A DNA stretch of 64,000 nt from Prunella strophiata. Taxonomy: Eukaryota; Chordata; Aves; Passeriformes; Prunellidae. Below the pieces are notes generated by a model. That model worked only from the letters and a program-made list of their open reading frames with translations. It ran no database searches and was not told where the DNA came from. The DNA is taken from assembly GCA_036583965.1 (NCBI GenBank), contig JAZBQD010000027.1, positions 30,840,776 to 30,904,775 of the forward strand, in the 5' to 3' direction. This document shows positions 22,122 through 32,758 of this stretch, piece after piece; the stretch's first letter is position 1, and each line of letters starts with the position of its first letter. Made by a program: the position numbers and the translations under genes.

Positions 22122-22212
22122 GACAGAATCACAGAAAGATTTGAGGCTTTAAAGATCATCTACTTCCAACCCTCTGTTCTATTTCTGCACCACTACTGAA
22201 AACAAATCCAAC
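22122..22212 (-). mobile_element. possible old CR1 terminus
   Basis: AGACAGAATCACAGAAAGAT followed by TTTAAAGATCATCTACTTCC matches the layout of a reverse-complemented CR1 3' end (tail, 'gatcatct-gtcc'), but it is much more diverged than the others and recognition is weak. Confidence 0.4.
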
Positions 22213-22568
22213 ACCATGTTCTAATCCCATTATATACATATATATAATATTAATCCACAAACTTATCTTTACTGCAAATAAATTCCAAACAGAGAATAAA
22301 ATCACCATTTTCTCATGTGCAATGCAAAATTTCCCTCCTGCTGCCTAAATTTCTCTGTTGCTTCCTGGTCATGCTAAGGGTCTCAAAACTGAATAATAAA
22401 TATAATAAAAATCTGCTACCTTTTCAATATGATGAAAGCTACCATCAAGTCTTTGGTCTGTCCAGTTTACATAATAATGTTATCAATAAAAATAATATTA
22501 TCAATGCTGATAGCAACATTCATGATTTAAACACACTACAATCACTTATCAAAAGGTCACTGTTATTT
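22213..22568. other. non-coding AT-rich stretch
   Basis: Very AT-rich, with a TATATACATATATATAATAT patch near 22231-22250. No gene is supported. Confidence 0.5.
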
Positions 22569-22621
22569 ATGATTATTATTATTGTGGTTGTGATTATGAT
22601 TATGATTATGATCATTATTAC
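22569..22621 (+). repeat. (GATTAT)n microsatellite
   Basis: ATT triplets grade into GATTAT hexamers (about four clear units at 22591-22612), then degenerate. It directly abuts the next CR1 remnant. Confidence 0.85.
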
Positions 22622-22624
22622 TGC

Positions 22625-22672
22625 TGTTCTAGTGGAAGGTGTCCCTGCCCATGGCAAGGGGTTAAACTGTAT
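22625..22672 (+). mobile_element. CR1 LINE remnant, ~45 bp
   Basis: TTCTAGTGGAAGGTGTCCCT then GCCCATGGCAAGGGGTTAAA is the CR1 terminal block. The final 'ccttccaacc' and tail are absent, so both ends are lost. It is the shortest recognisable copy. Confidence 0.8.
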
Positions 22673-24322
22673 CATTTATTAAAACAATATAAATTGATTA
22701 TAAAGGGTGTTTTCCTGATGTTCTCCATGAATCCTGGAAGAGATTTCCCAATGACCAGCCAAAAAGCTTTATTTCAATACTATGAAATGCTTTCCTTCCT
22801 TTACTATGGAGAGCTTTTAACAATCTAATTTTCCTATAGATTCATCTAAACTGGATAGAAACTCTGAATTTTTAGTAATGGTTTACTGGGATATGATTAT
22901 GGAACTGTGAGAAACACATTCCAGTGGCTGGTATGAACTTCAGTCCTTCCTTTCCAGCAAAGAGCTGTTAAAAATATTTTATTAAGCATGTTTGAATGTT
23001 GTAACAATCTCCCACAGCCACTGTCATTATCCTCTTGATTCCCCATTGCCTTAAACCAGCAATTAGAAGTTGATGAGAAACGTCCAGGAACAATAATAGT
23101 TAAAGATCAATTAGGGATCCATGAGGCTGAGGAGATTAAATATTTATTAAAATAACAACAACCTTTCAAATAATAGTTCAAACTTCATTACTTTAATCCA
23201 TTCTGGAGCTGCTATTTTCTGCCTCACTTCCCTGTAATTGCAAACTGCACCAGTGACAGGGAACGTCTCGCACCAAAGTACATAAAAACATAAAGTGTTT
23301 ATGTTGCAGTGACAGTGCTGAGATTTTGTAAACAGATTGGAACAGGTTTATTTTTTATTTGCCTGTGAATTTCTGAAGTGCTTTTCTAGTGCAAAGTGAC
23401 AAAAATCTCCCATTTAGCTAAATTTAACTGGAATTTCCAGCATGGATCCATGACCCTCCCTTTGCAGGCAGATGGACAAATGACCACAGGCCTGATTTTC
23501 TCTTCAGCAGCAGACCTGGAGAAGGCAAATTGGGAAGCTGGGTCTAAGGTAAGAAAGGTTTTTGCAGAAGGAACAGAGCTTCTCTCTGGAATTCAGTGTG
23601 AAAAGTGACAGATGGTGGAATGTTTCTGTGCAAGTGCTGTGTGGTAACAGGAGTGGCAGCTCTGCTTTCTGTCCCTGCCTTGGTGACAATAAAAAGTGTG
23701 CAACCCACTCTTTCCCTACCACATAACACAAAAAACGGCTCTAATTCATTTAAAATGGTGATTTAAACCAAACCCTGACAGAATTTGGGGCCATCAGATA
23801 CAAGTTTTGGCACTTAAAAAGGCAAAAGACGAAACAAGAAATCATAAGCATGGCAAAAGGGAAAGAAAGGGAACATCTTTAAAAGAGAGCACACAGCTCC
23901 TGAGAGTAAAGTCAGATTTGACCCTTGTGGATTCCTCCCAGCTCAGGAGATTCTAGGCTGCAAAATTCAAAGAAAACATTCTTCACTGGGGCAAAAGTGA
24001 GCACACAGCCTGCAGTGGCTGGAGAAGCCATCAGGGCACAAGGGAAAACCTCACACTCTGGAGCTCCAGACTGTGGCAGCAAAGTGTGAAGATGCCACAA
24101 ATCCATCACTCCATTTGGCCATGACATGGTGACATGGACGCACCAAGTGGCATTATTTTTTCTGACACAGTTTTCCATATAAACTTTCTTAAGTGTTTTA
24201 TATATTGGATTTATTGTTTCATACAGTGGGTTTAGTACTTTGTACCACATCTATTTTCATATATGTTTATTTTATATATGGTTTCTAGTGGTTTATATAG
24301 TGCTCGATATAAATGTTTCAAG
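22673..24322. other. non-coding stretch
   Basis: No gene is supported. 23020-23320 is a moderately CpG-retaining, non-repetitive block (GAAACGTCCAGG, GAACGTCTCGCACC). At 23497-23548 there is a good splice acceptor (TTTTCTCTTCAG) and 38 bp later a donor (AAG|GTAAGA). Together with AATAAA near 23690 this is only a weak hint of a transcript. Confidence 0.35.
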
Positions 24323-24341
24323 TTTTTTTTTTTTTTTTTTT
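24323..24341 (+). repeat. poly(T) tract, T19
   Basis: Nineteen T, about 20 bp left of a plus-strand CR1 copy. It makes a bracket with the T15 tract at 24805-24819 on the other side. Confidence 0.9.
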
Positions 24342-24354
24342 AAAACTTTGTTTT

Positions 24355-24800
24355 ACTCCTTAGCCCATCAGGGACAGGAGCTCCTGGAGCTGGGCAAGGG
24401 CTTGGAGCATCTCAGTGCCCAGGAAAGGCTGAGGGGAGCTGGGGCTGCTCAGCCTGGAGAGGAGCCCCAGGGAGAGGGGCCTCAGCCCTGGGGGTCCTGG
24501 GTGTCCCTGGGTGTCCTGGAGTGTCCCTGGGTGTCCCTGAATGCAGGGAGAGCAGTGCCCAGCCATGGCCCCAGAGCCAGGGGCAGGGCTGAGCCCAGCA
24601 ATTCCCCTGCCCAGGAGGCAGAGCTGCTGCCCTGGCAGTGCCAGCCCTGAGCAGAGCCCACAGAGGCTCTGGGCTCTCCTCCCTGGGATGTTCCAGAGCC
24701 AAAGGACACACTGCTGTGCCCTGGGCTCTGGGATGGCCCTGCTGGAGCAGGGAGGACACCCTGGGGTTCCTTTCAGCCTTACTCATCCTTTGATATTGTC
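24355..24800 (+). mobile_element. CR1 LINE 3' fragment, GC-rich subfamily
   Basis: It contains 'gctcctggagctgggcaagg', 'gcttggagcatctcagtgcc', 'gctgctcagcctggagagga' (24444) and 'gatggccctgctggagcagg' (24733), a variant of the CR1 3' region. It ends with 'tttcagccttactcatcctt'. Unlike the other copies it lacks the 'gcccatggcagggggtgg' terminus, so it is of a different subfamily. A small internal minisatellite lies at 24491-24540. Confidence 0.8.
24491..24540 (+). repeat. internal CR1 minisatellite, ~10-bp units
   Basis: Five units resembling GGGTGTCCCT (some 'gggtgtcctgga', 'gtgtccctg') in a row within the CR1 at 24355-24800. Confidence 0.85.
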
Positions 24801-24804
24801 TGGA

Positions 24805-24819
24805 TTTTTTTTTTTTTTT
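24805..24819 (+). repeat. poly(T) tract, T15
   Basis: Fifteen T just right of the CR1 3' end. Confidence 0.85.
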
Positions 24820-26867
24820 GAGCATATATCCACGTGTTTTATGATAAATTGTGGGGAAAGAGGGGCTTGACTTCTGTTATATTTATCCTAAGTCCTTTAT
24901 ACATTTCCTTTGAGGAAGGAAAAATATATGGAAGAGCTGAACACTGAAGAAATTACTATGTCATCAAAACAGGGTTAATTTTCTTCTGTAAAAAAACCCA
25001 CATTTAACCACTGCTTAAGCTGATCATTGAAAGAAGCAGCAGTGATTTCAAATGCTTTTAACATTTGACAAAACATTATCCTCAAGTTGTTCTAACACTC
25101 CTCTCTAAAGGTTTCTTATCAACTGCTGAGAATGGAAGCACCTCCAGAACTCTGATCACTTAGAGAAGTATACTTAGAAAATGTGAAACTATTTATGCCA
25201 ATATAAGTATGCCTAATGGATTTGGTTTAAACAAGTTTCACACTGCAAATCTTTTTTTTTTTTTTTTTTTCCTTTTCATGCCCAGCAATTCTATCCCTGA
25301 TCTTTAAACTGCACTGTGTTTCTCTTGCTGGATCCACACCTCAGGGAAAACAATGCTAATCATCCTGCTTATGCTTCCTCATGTTCTGAACTTCTTTCCC
25401 TCTGTCGCTTCCATGCATGATTATAATTTGATGATAAGAGAAACAATTTAAAACTGCAATTATGAAAGCATTTCTTTGTTAATTCCCTCCTGGCTAAATG
25501 ACTTCCTCTCACGCTAGGAAGTTAAACATCTGACAGCACGACTGAGCTCCAGGAGCTTCAATTCCCATTCACAAAAGCCTCTTTTTTAGCTGCTTCTTGT
25601 ATTCCACTTGGAATTTACAGTGATTTGCTCCCTCCTTTCTTATGGATTCATGGATCCCAGAGAGAATCAACCTGGAGCCAATATTTGCAACTCTGCTGGA
25701 CCTCTGACTCTTTGTTTTAGCTGACATTACGAGGTGTGTGTTTTATGAGCTGGGTAGAAGAGGAAATGAACCCTGTTGGGGCTGCTCCTCTGGGCACCAT
25801 CTCTCCAGCACAGAGACAGATCAGCACAGTGCTACCAGAAGGATTAGGCAATAACAGCAGATTACATTTGGTGGAATAAAATATTACAGAGCAGCTCAGA
25901 AATTGTCCTATCAATACTGCAATATTGCAATGAGACAATCAGGAGGCAGAACACGGGGTGGAATGAAAAATCCTGTAATTGTTGCCTTCGTGTAGGTAAA
26001 ATGATGAGCTGTGGTGCTGGTTCTGCAGTTCAAACACAGGTTAAAGGGTGCAGGGAGTTGACTAGGTTACTTTTTTCTTTTCTTTTTTCCTCTAAAATCA
26101 TACCCACACCAGCCATAAAGGAGAACAGAGAATAACAGCAGTGTTAACATAGCAGGAAATAAAAATTATCCTCATTTATCTACTCATCTTTATTTCACAG
26201 TTGTGAGCAGATACCAGTGGATGACTTGCAACAAATACAAAATTATTGTGCTTTCTGCTAAAAATATGTACCTTTGATTTAAAGTAATTTGTTTAAAAGC
26301 TTAATGAGGTTGACATTTGGAGCAGGTTCCTGCCATTTCTGCTCCTTCTGGCTTCACTGAGATAAAATAAAATTGTGGCAGGTGACTCATAAAATGAGCT
26401 GAACTGCCAGGGCAGAACAGACCCTCTGAAATGTCCATGTGGAATGATGGGATTTTTGATCTTTATTGGACACGTTGGGAAGTTTTTCAGTGCTGCTTGA
26501 GTTGGGCCAAGGACAAGACACCCTGGAAGGACACATTCAGGGTACCACAAGGGGAGATGGGGTACAGGGAGGGAGGAGGGACAGGAGAGACACTGTAGAT
26601 GTGACAGAGAGGGGAGCAGTGGTGGGAAGTGGGCACAGCTCCCTGCAGGGACAGGGCAGACCTGACACTGGAAAAGGATTAGGCAAAAATACTAGGAATA
26701 AGTTGGGGACAGCTTGGCTTTCCACAGCTGAGCAAACCACACCAGAGAAGAGCACCTACAACATGAGCTGAGATGGTGGGAATAATGGCCTCAGAGAGAA
26801 ATGGGAACATGAGCTTAGAGAGAGGGGAAAATCCCATTGCTTGTGCATGAGTTGAGGAAATACCTTT
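24820..26867. other. 2-kb non-coding stretch
   Basis: No gene is supported. It includes T19 at 25252-25270 and a G/A-rich, more GC-rich block at 26500-26700 with short frames on both strands that show no domain. Confidence 0.45.
25252..25270 (+). repeat. poly(T) tract, T19
   Basis: Nineteen T, followed by CCTTTTC. No mobile element is recognised on either side. Confidence 0.9.
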
Positions 26868-27023
26868 AGCTGTGGCTGCCCCACCCCTGGAAGTGTCCAA
26901 GGCCAGGTTGGATGGAGCTTGGAGCAACCTGGGCTAGTGGAAGTTGTCCCTGCCCATGGCAGGGGGTGGCACTGGATGGGCTTTAAGGTCCCTTCCAAGC
27001 TCAAACAATTCTGGGATTCCACG
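26868..27023 (+). mobile_element. CR1 LINE 3' fragment, ~155 bp
   Basis: It starts in the 'gctgtggctgcc-cctggaag' block (26870), with a small deletion of GGATCC-like bases. It continues through 'gtccaaggccaggttggatg', 'gagcaacctgggctagtgga' and 'tgcccatggcagggggtggc' to the end 'aattctgggattccacg'. Confidence 0.93.
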
Positions 27024-27515
27024 AAAATTGTCCAGTCTACAAGAGACTGTAGTGGCTCTTACCCATCACTTCCCTAAAATCTTGAATGCCTTGCTTCAGG
27101 AAATTGGATAATGGTTGGTGAACACCCAGCACTTCCAAGCTGGATTGTCAAAATCTATCCTTAGAAGAAGAGGTAAAAATTCATCCATAAATCTGAAGTT
27201 GTAAGGACAGTCCTTAACATAGAGAGGGGAGATGAGATCAGGCAGGAACATACAAATAAAAACTGAGGGAGATGAATGGGAGCATGTGAGCAAACATTTC
27301 TCATGCAAAAGAAAAATCTGCAACTTGAAAGAATTTTTTTAAAATGTTATTTTATTTGTGGCTGAAGTATTTTGCTTAAAACTTGTATTTCATTTGTTTG
27401 AAAGGTCTTTTGAATTGTATGATATGGGTGTGTTATTAAACATGCTGTGAGAAGTAAAGTGCTGATGTAGAAGTGTCTCTGGACAAAGTCTGTCCAGGAG
27501 GAAATGGCAGAAGGT
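27024..27515. other. non-coding stretch
   Basis: AT-rich DNA between a CR1 3' end and the solo LTR. No gene or repeat is recognised. Confidence 0.5.
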
Positions 27516-27979
27516 TGATGCCTTGAGAAGGCTACCCTAGAACAGAAGCTGGACAGAGTTAAAGAATAAAGCAGGGATTTATTAAAAGGATTTCTTCAAT
27601 GGATGCACCTTGGGCAGCACAAGAGCCCAGCCAGGGCTGCACCCAAGATGGACCAAAATGGTCACAAAATGGACAACTGGTCATGGGGTCTCACACTTTT
27701 ATCAGTTCTGCTCCATTTGCAGATTTGGAGTCAATTGTCCAATTCCAGCTTTAGCCCATGCAGTCCCATCCTGCTTGTTTCTCTCTCTTCAGTCCACGTT
27801 GTTTGTGCTCTTGGGTCTGAGATTTGGGTCATTTGTCCTTGGTCCCCATCTAGAGCAGGAATTGTTTTGTCTCCCTGATCTGTGCACAGAGCTCACCATC
27901 CCCTCATATGAAGCTCAGACCCACACACTAAAGCAGCACAGAATCTGAAAAAATATAAAAGCTAAAACCTGAGGCATCA
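27516..27979 (-). mobile_element. solo ERV LTR, 464 bp
   Basis: Boundaries are set by perfect terminal inverted repeats: TGATGCC at 27516-27522 and GGCATCA at 27973-27979, giving the canonical TG...CA ends. Read on the minus strand there is a TATA-like GATAAAAG near 27694-27703, then a polyadenylation signal AATAAA at 27578-27583 about 110 bp downstream. This is the order expected for U3-R-U5, so the LTR is on the minus strand. The sequence resembles a passerine LTR family. No gag, pol or env remains and no clear target-site duplication is visible (AAGGT left, AGATG right), so it is probably a recombined and aged solo LTR. Confidence 0.75.
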
Positions 27980-29427
27980 AGATGGCTGAGGAAGAGCTGA
28001 CAGAGATTAAATCAAGTGGTTGCAGGAGGACTGGGAGGAGCAGGATAAGAGCAGAGAAGCAGGAAATGCCTGACATTTCTCTGGGAGCAGAGGGATGCTG
28101 TGTGTTCTGCACTGGCCCTGCATGAGGCTCAATGCTGCCATGAAGAGCCATCACATACAGTGTAATATCTTATGTCTCTTTCTCTTGACCTGACCCATGA
28201 CTGTGAGCCTTAAAGATAATGAGATCTGAGATAAGGAGGTCTTTTGGTTCATATCTGTCTCTTCTCATCTCACAGAGTCCTGCTCAAAAGGTCACAACAC
28301 AGATAACAGCCTCTGCAGGAAGACCTGAACTGTTCATTTGGGCTCCTGTTATTTCTTATCCCGCTGACATCTTCATCAATCCATAATGTCCTCTGCAAGT
28401 AATGCCCTCCTTAAATCAGCATATTGAAATAAGAATTGTTTTTCCTTTGTCTAAAGATGCTGTATTTTGATTTAATCTGATTTCAATTCAAATTCATGTT
28501 CACCCTATTTTTGGTTTTGCATTTTATTTTACATGACCAGTGTCTGGGTCACCAGTCTGTTGCACAAAATCATGCTGTCAAACAGGAGAGGATGGAAAAA
28601 TAAGTTCAGTGAACACCTCCAGAATAATATTGGCAATTAAAAACAAACAGGAAAAAAACATATCTTAAACCATCTAAATTTTAAGTGTTTTTCTATCAGT
28701 ATTAAAGTAAATTAAATTAATTACAGAAATTATTTCACTTGACTGAGGTGTGTTGGGAAGGTTTTGGTCATGGCAGCACCTTGATCCACCTGAGGAAGAT
28801 GAATGCCTGGAGCAGAGAGGTGTTAAAAACAAACCAAGCAATTCTTTGCCAGGCTTTCCAAGCTGGGAGCCCTGTGGAACTGTCACACACTTTGACCCAT
28901 CCCCTGTGTGATGCCACCAGAGCCCAGCTCCCAGCCATGGAGCTGAGGGTGTTCCCTTTGATTTTGTCACATGGCTGTGAGGTGACAGCAGGAGGAATTG
29001 CAGGGATAAAGTCCCTCAGCTCCCTGTGCCTCTCTCTTGCAAGTAGCCTTCTTAATCTTCTCCCTTTTTATCACCCCACTCAATTTCTCTCGAGAGCACA
29101 GGTGTCTGCCTTGTCCTTTAATGATGTGTCCAAATGGGGAAATCAATGGTATTAAATACTCCTGGAATGGGATGTAAATAAGCAGCTATAAACTTACCTA
29201 TGGAGCTTTTAAAGGGCTTTTCAGCCAAAGATGCACCATAGGAAATGGGATTTTTTTTATATTGATGATTATTCTTCCAATTTACAGAGCACTTTGGAAA
29301 ATCTTATTCCCTTCTTCAGTATTTCAAGAATGTATTTAATTGCAGTTTGCTTGCAGAGAAGAAAACCAAAGAACAAACAGGAAGAAACAATTAACATGTG
29401 AGGAAGTTGAATTAAAATTCTGCTTTT
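27980..29427. other. non-coding stretch
   Basis: No gene is supported. Left third is GC-balanced, the rest AT-rich. A 138-residue frame at 28739-29155 has no recognised domain. Confidence 0.45.
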
Positions 29428-29706
29428 ATAGAATCTTATAGAATAGTTTGGGTTGGAAGGAGCTTAAATCTCATCCAGTGCCACCCCTGCCATGGGCAGG
29501 GACAACTTCCAGAATCCCAGGTTGCTCCAAGCCCCATCCAGCCTGACCTTGGACACTTCCAGGGATTCAGGGGCAGCCACAGCTTCTCTGGGCACCCTGT
29601 GCCAGGGCCTGCCCACCCTCACAGGAAGGAATTTCTTCCCAATATCCCATCTAACCCTGCCCTCCTTCAGCTTAAATCTGTTCCCCCTTGTCCTGTCACG
29701 CTCACT
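29428..29706 (-). mobile_element. CR1 LINE 3' fragment, ~280 bp
   Basis: The 3' end at left has two tail units (TAGAATCTTATAGAATAG), then GGTTGGAAGGAGCTTAAATC, 'gccatgggcagggacaactt' (29487), 'ggcagccacagcttctctgg' (29571) and 'aatatcccatctaaccctgc' (29640). It is truncated just past 'ttgtcctgtcacgctca'. Confidence 0.93.
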
Positions 29707-31784
29707 TAATTATATTTTGTTAGAACAGTTCGGAACCAAACTTTAAAACAAAACTAGACTCAAAGATGACAAATTAATAATCCAAGTAATTGGCAATATT
29801 ATCATATTTTGTTAGGTCTTGCCTTCCTGCTGGCAAAAAAATTCCAAGCAGAGGCACCTGGTGATGAAAGAGACCCATGTCACATTCTATTTGTGGTTTA
29901 TGTGGCTTTGCTGTTTTAAACACATGCATTTAATTGCTTCAAACAGTGGGACTCTAACATTATTCTGGTGCCTACTGAACAGTTAAATTGATCAGAGCAC
30001 TGAGAATTTGTATATGTTTTTAAATCAACCTCCTGGCAAATTTCCTTTGCCTTAATGCTTCCCCATTACCCTTAATTAAATCCTTTTCTTATCCATTGCC
30101 TCCCAAATTACATCACTAACCCCTCTCCTTCTCATGTTGGTAGTGCCTCCAAAATTTACAAAAATTAATGGCTCCTCAAGCTTTTAACCACTTTGGGCAA
30201 AATTCAGCACACATAATTTCATGGGGAACAGATGGAGCTGCACCAGGAGCGAGCTTGGCTGTAATAGGAATTACTGAGCAACCTGAGGACTAAACTGATT
30301 CTGCACTCTGGTTTTGCAAATCTGATTTCTCCAGCAGTGCTGAGGAAGATAAAGCAGCAAACCCCAAATGCTGAAGATGTTGTGATGTCTGTGAGGCAGA
30401 GCCTGCCCTCAGCTCACACCCACAGCTCCCAGGATGGGAAGTATGCCATGGACCAGGAATAGTCACAAACCTCTGTGTGTTGGGTGGTTGAAGCATCTAT
30501 TTATCTAAATATATTTGAAGCTCTACCCCTACAGACGTTTTTACTAGCCTGGGATGTGTGTTGGAATTGAATTACTACTGCCTTATTGTAGTTTTATTCT
30601 TTTGTAATGGCATTAAAAGCAACACTTACGCCACATAAACCCAGAAAAAAATATGGTGAATCAGGCCTGATTCACTTCTGGTTAATTGTGCTCTTTAAAA
30701 TGTGGGAAGAATTTGAGTATGAATGAAGCAAACTGCAAAAATTAGGCTTCCCCTAAAAAATTACATTTTGTCTCTTTTTTTATTTTTTTTTTTTTCCTCC
30801 GTAGCATTTTGAAAAATATTGACTTGGAAGCATAAAACCAATCTTACTGAAAGCTTTACTTGGACACTGAAATACTTGTAGAACACAATAGTTGGGAAAG
30901 CAAAATGCCCAGGAAGCAACACACCCAATTAATTTTGAAACATTTCAAGCAATCAATTAAAAACCTTTTAAGGCAACACCTTTGAATGCAGCAGATCACT
31001 TCAAACATCAAAATTGCCTGTAGATAGATTTTTCTGAAGCAGAAACCTGGAAATGTTCTTGCTAAACTACAAATTGCTTGAGGTTCTGGTGACCCAGAAT
31101 GACACTGGGGATAGGAGGGACTGTGTGACACAGTCCAAGAGCAGGGCAAGAAGTGTGACAGCAGGATTTGGGGGCACCTGGGCACAGCTCCCTCCAGAAG
31201 GCTGTCAGGGAAACCAGCCTCCTAGCTGGAATTAAATTTCATGAAGTACATTGTAGAAGAGTTGTCTTCATTGGTTCTTGAATATAATGAAGTGTTTTGG
31301 GGGTCCAAAATGCTGTTGTTTTATGAAATTCGATGTTTTCCACTTTGGAATTTGCTGTTATTTGAAAAATGATTCCTTGGGAGGATTCCAGCCTCACTGT
31401 GTCACACACAAAAAGCCATCATTGAAGCAAATGGCTTGCTGGGATTGATTTATAGATACTATATAATATAACATAATGACACATAACAAAATTTCATTAC
31501 ACAGCGAGGTTAATTTGAATTATGATTTGTTCTCCCTGCCAGGCAAAGGGAGATGCTGGTGTTCAGTAACTGCTGCAGTATGTTACCCCAGATTTCAATG
31601 GACTGCAGCATCCTGAAAAAGCAGCAATTGACTCTCCTGAAGAGAGAAAGCCTAAGTGATCTCCAAGGTTTTATGGGCATGGGTTGTTTAAAGGTAATTG
31701 CTGCAGTATAAGCTGGCAATCTGCTACATCAGAGCAGTTAAAGAGGCAGCAGTGCATAGAGGGAATTGAAGCAGTTCCTGAATT
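29707..31784. other. 2-kb non-coding stretch
   Basis: No gene or classified repeat except T-rich patches at 30775-30795 (T8-A-T13 class). 30800-31060 is AT-rich. 31080-31220 is more GC-rich with no recognised domain. Confidence 0.5.
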
Positions 31785-31942
31785 GCTGGCACACTCCTGG
31801 ATCCCTGGAAGTGACCCAGGCCAGGTTGAACAAGGCTTGGAGAAACCTGGGACAGGGGAAAGTGTCCCTGCCCATGGCAGGGGTGGCCCTGGATGGGCTT
31901 TGAGGTCCCTTCCAACCCAGACCATTCCAGGCTGGTGATTCT
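31785..31942 (+). mobile_element. CR1 LINE 3' fragment, ~158 bp
   Basis: It starts near 'cactcctggatccctggaag', then 'tgacccaggccaggttgaac', 'agtgtccctgcccatggcag' (31860) and 'ccttccaacccagaccattc'. The tail is degenerate (CAGGCTGGTGATTCTAAG). Confidence 0.92.
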
Positions 31943-32127
31943 AAGAACAGTGGAGTGGAACAGGGATCATGTTTGATGTTTGCTGACTTATTTACGGTGG
32001 GGAAAGAAAGTGGTTGTAAGACAAGAGCCCCATTGAAGGAGGACAGAATCTCACAGGAGACCCTGGTCGGTTCCTGTACACAAGACCCTCCAAGGACAAG
32101 AGTACTCTGCTGTCCTGTTGGGAGTTA

Positions 32128-32440
32128 AATCATGGAATACCAGGCTGGAAAGAATGTCAAGGGTCATCTGGTCCAGCTGCTCTTGGTCTCCACAGGATGG
32201 CTCAGCACTCCAGCCAGACAAAATTTAAAAGGGTCCAGCATTGGAGAATCCACTGCCTCAATGGGGAGATCATTCCACTGTGAAACATTCCCCTTTGGTA
32301 CCCAGTGAGAATCTCCCCAGCAGTAACTTATACCCCTTTCATCTTTTCTGTTGGGCTTCTTGTGAAGAGGAAGTCTCCATCCAGCATTTTTATACTCTGA
32401 TAAAACTTTTTGTCAGCATTTTCATTCCCACAATATCTGT
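32128..32440 (-). mobile_element. CR1 LINE 3' fragment, older subfamily
   Basis: AATCATGGAATACCAGGCTG at the left is a reverse-complement terminus. 'aagggtcatctggtccagct' follows. Further right, 'gggagatcattccactgtga' (32263), 'gagaatctccccagcagtaa' and 'tatacccctttcatcttttc' (32330) match the reverse complement of a CR1 3' half distinct from the 'gcccatggcagg' type. It is clearly older and more diverged. Confidence 0.8.
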
Positions 32441-32483
32441 GACTTAGCAGATTCTGGGGCAAATTATTTAATGAAAATACACA

Positions 32484-32670
32484 GCCATGGGCAATTGGGG
32501 TGGATCTAAAGAAATAGATTTTGAGTAGAACATAGGAAAAGGCATGAAAACTGATCTGGAAAAGTAATTAAATAGGCCATGGGCAATTGGGGTGGATCTA
32601 AAGAAATAGATTTTGAGTAGAACACAGGAAAAGGCATGAAATCTGATCTGGAAAAGTAATTAAATAGGCC
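32484..32670 (+). repeat. 92-bp tandem duplication
   Basis: Two head-to-tail copies (32484-32575 and 32576-32667, plus GCC at 32668-32670 shared with the next unit start). They differ at two sites only: CATAGG versus CACAGG, and CATGAAAAC versus CATGAAATC. About 98% identity indicates a recent local duplication of single-copy DNA. Confidence 0.95.
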
Positions 32671-32673
32671 TTT

Positions 32674-32758
32674 GGAGAAAGGAAAAAGGGACAGGGAAGG
32701 GAAAGGGGAAGGGAAAGGGAAAGGGGAAGGGGAAAGGGAAGGGGGAAGGGAATAAAAA
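32674..32758 (+). repeat. purine tract, (GGGAAA)n-like
   Basis: About 85 bp of nearly pure G/A (GGGAAGGGAAAGGGGAAG and variants) immediately after the 92-bp duplication. It is prone to slippage and H-DNA formation. Confidence 0.9.

Noticed and set aside
24355..24800. CpG-island promoter from GC-rich composition
   Set aside because: The GC-richness is that of a CR1 3' region, and CpG itself is not frequent.
26500..26760. Overlapping frames on both strands as a possible gene
   Set aside because: A purine-biased stretch lacking stops; no domain or splice signal supports coding.
27516..27979. Target-site duplication of the LTR
   Set aside because: AAGGT and AGATG do not match; claiming a duplication would need mismatches.
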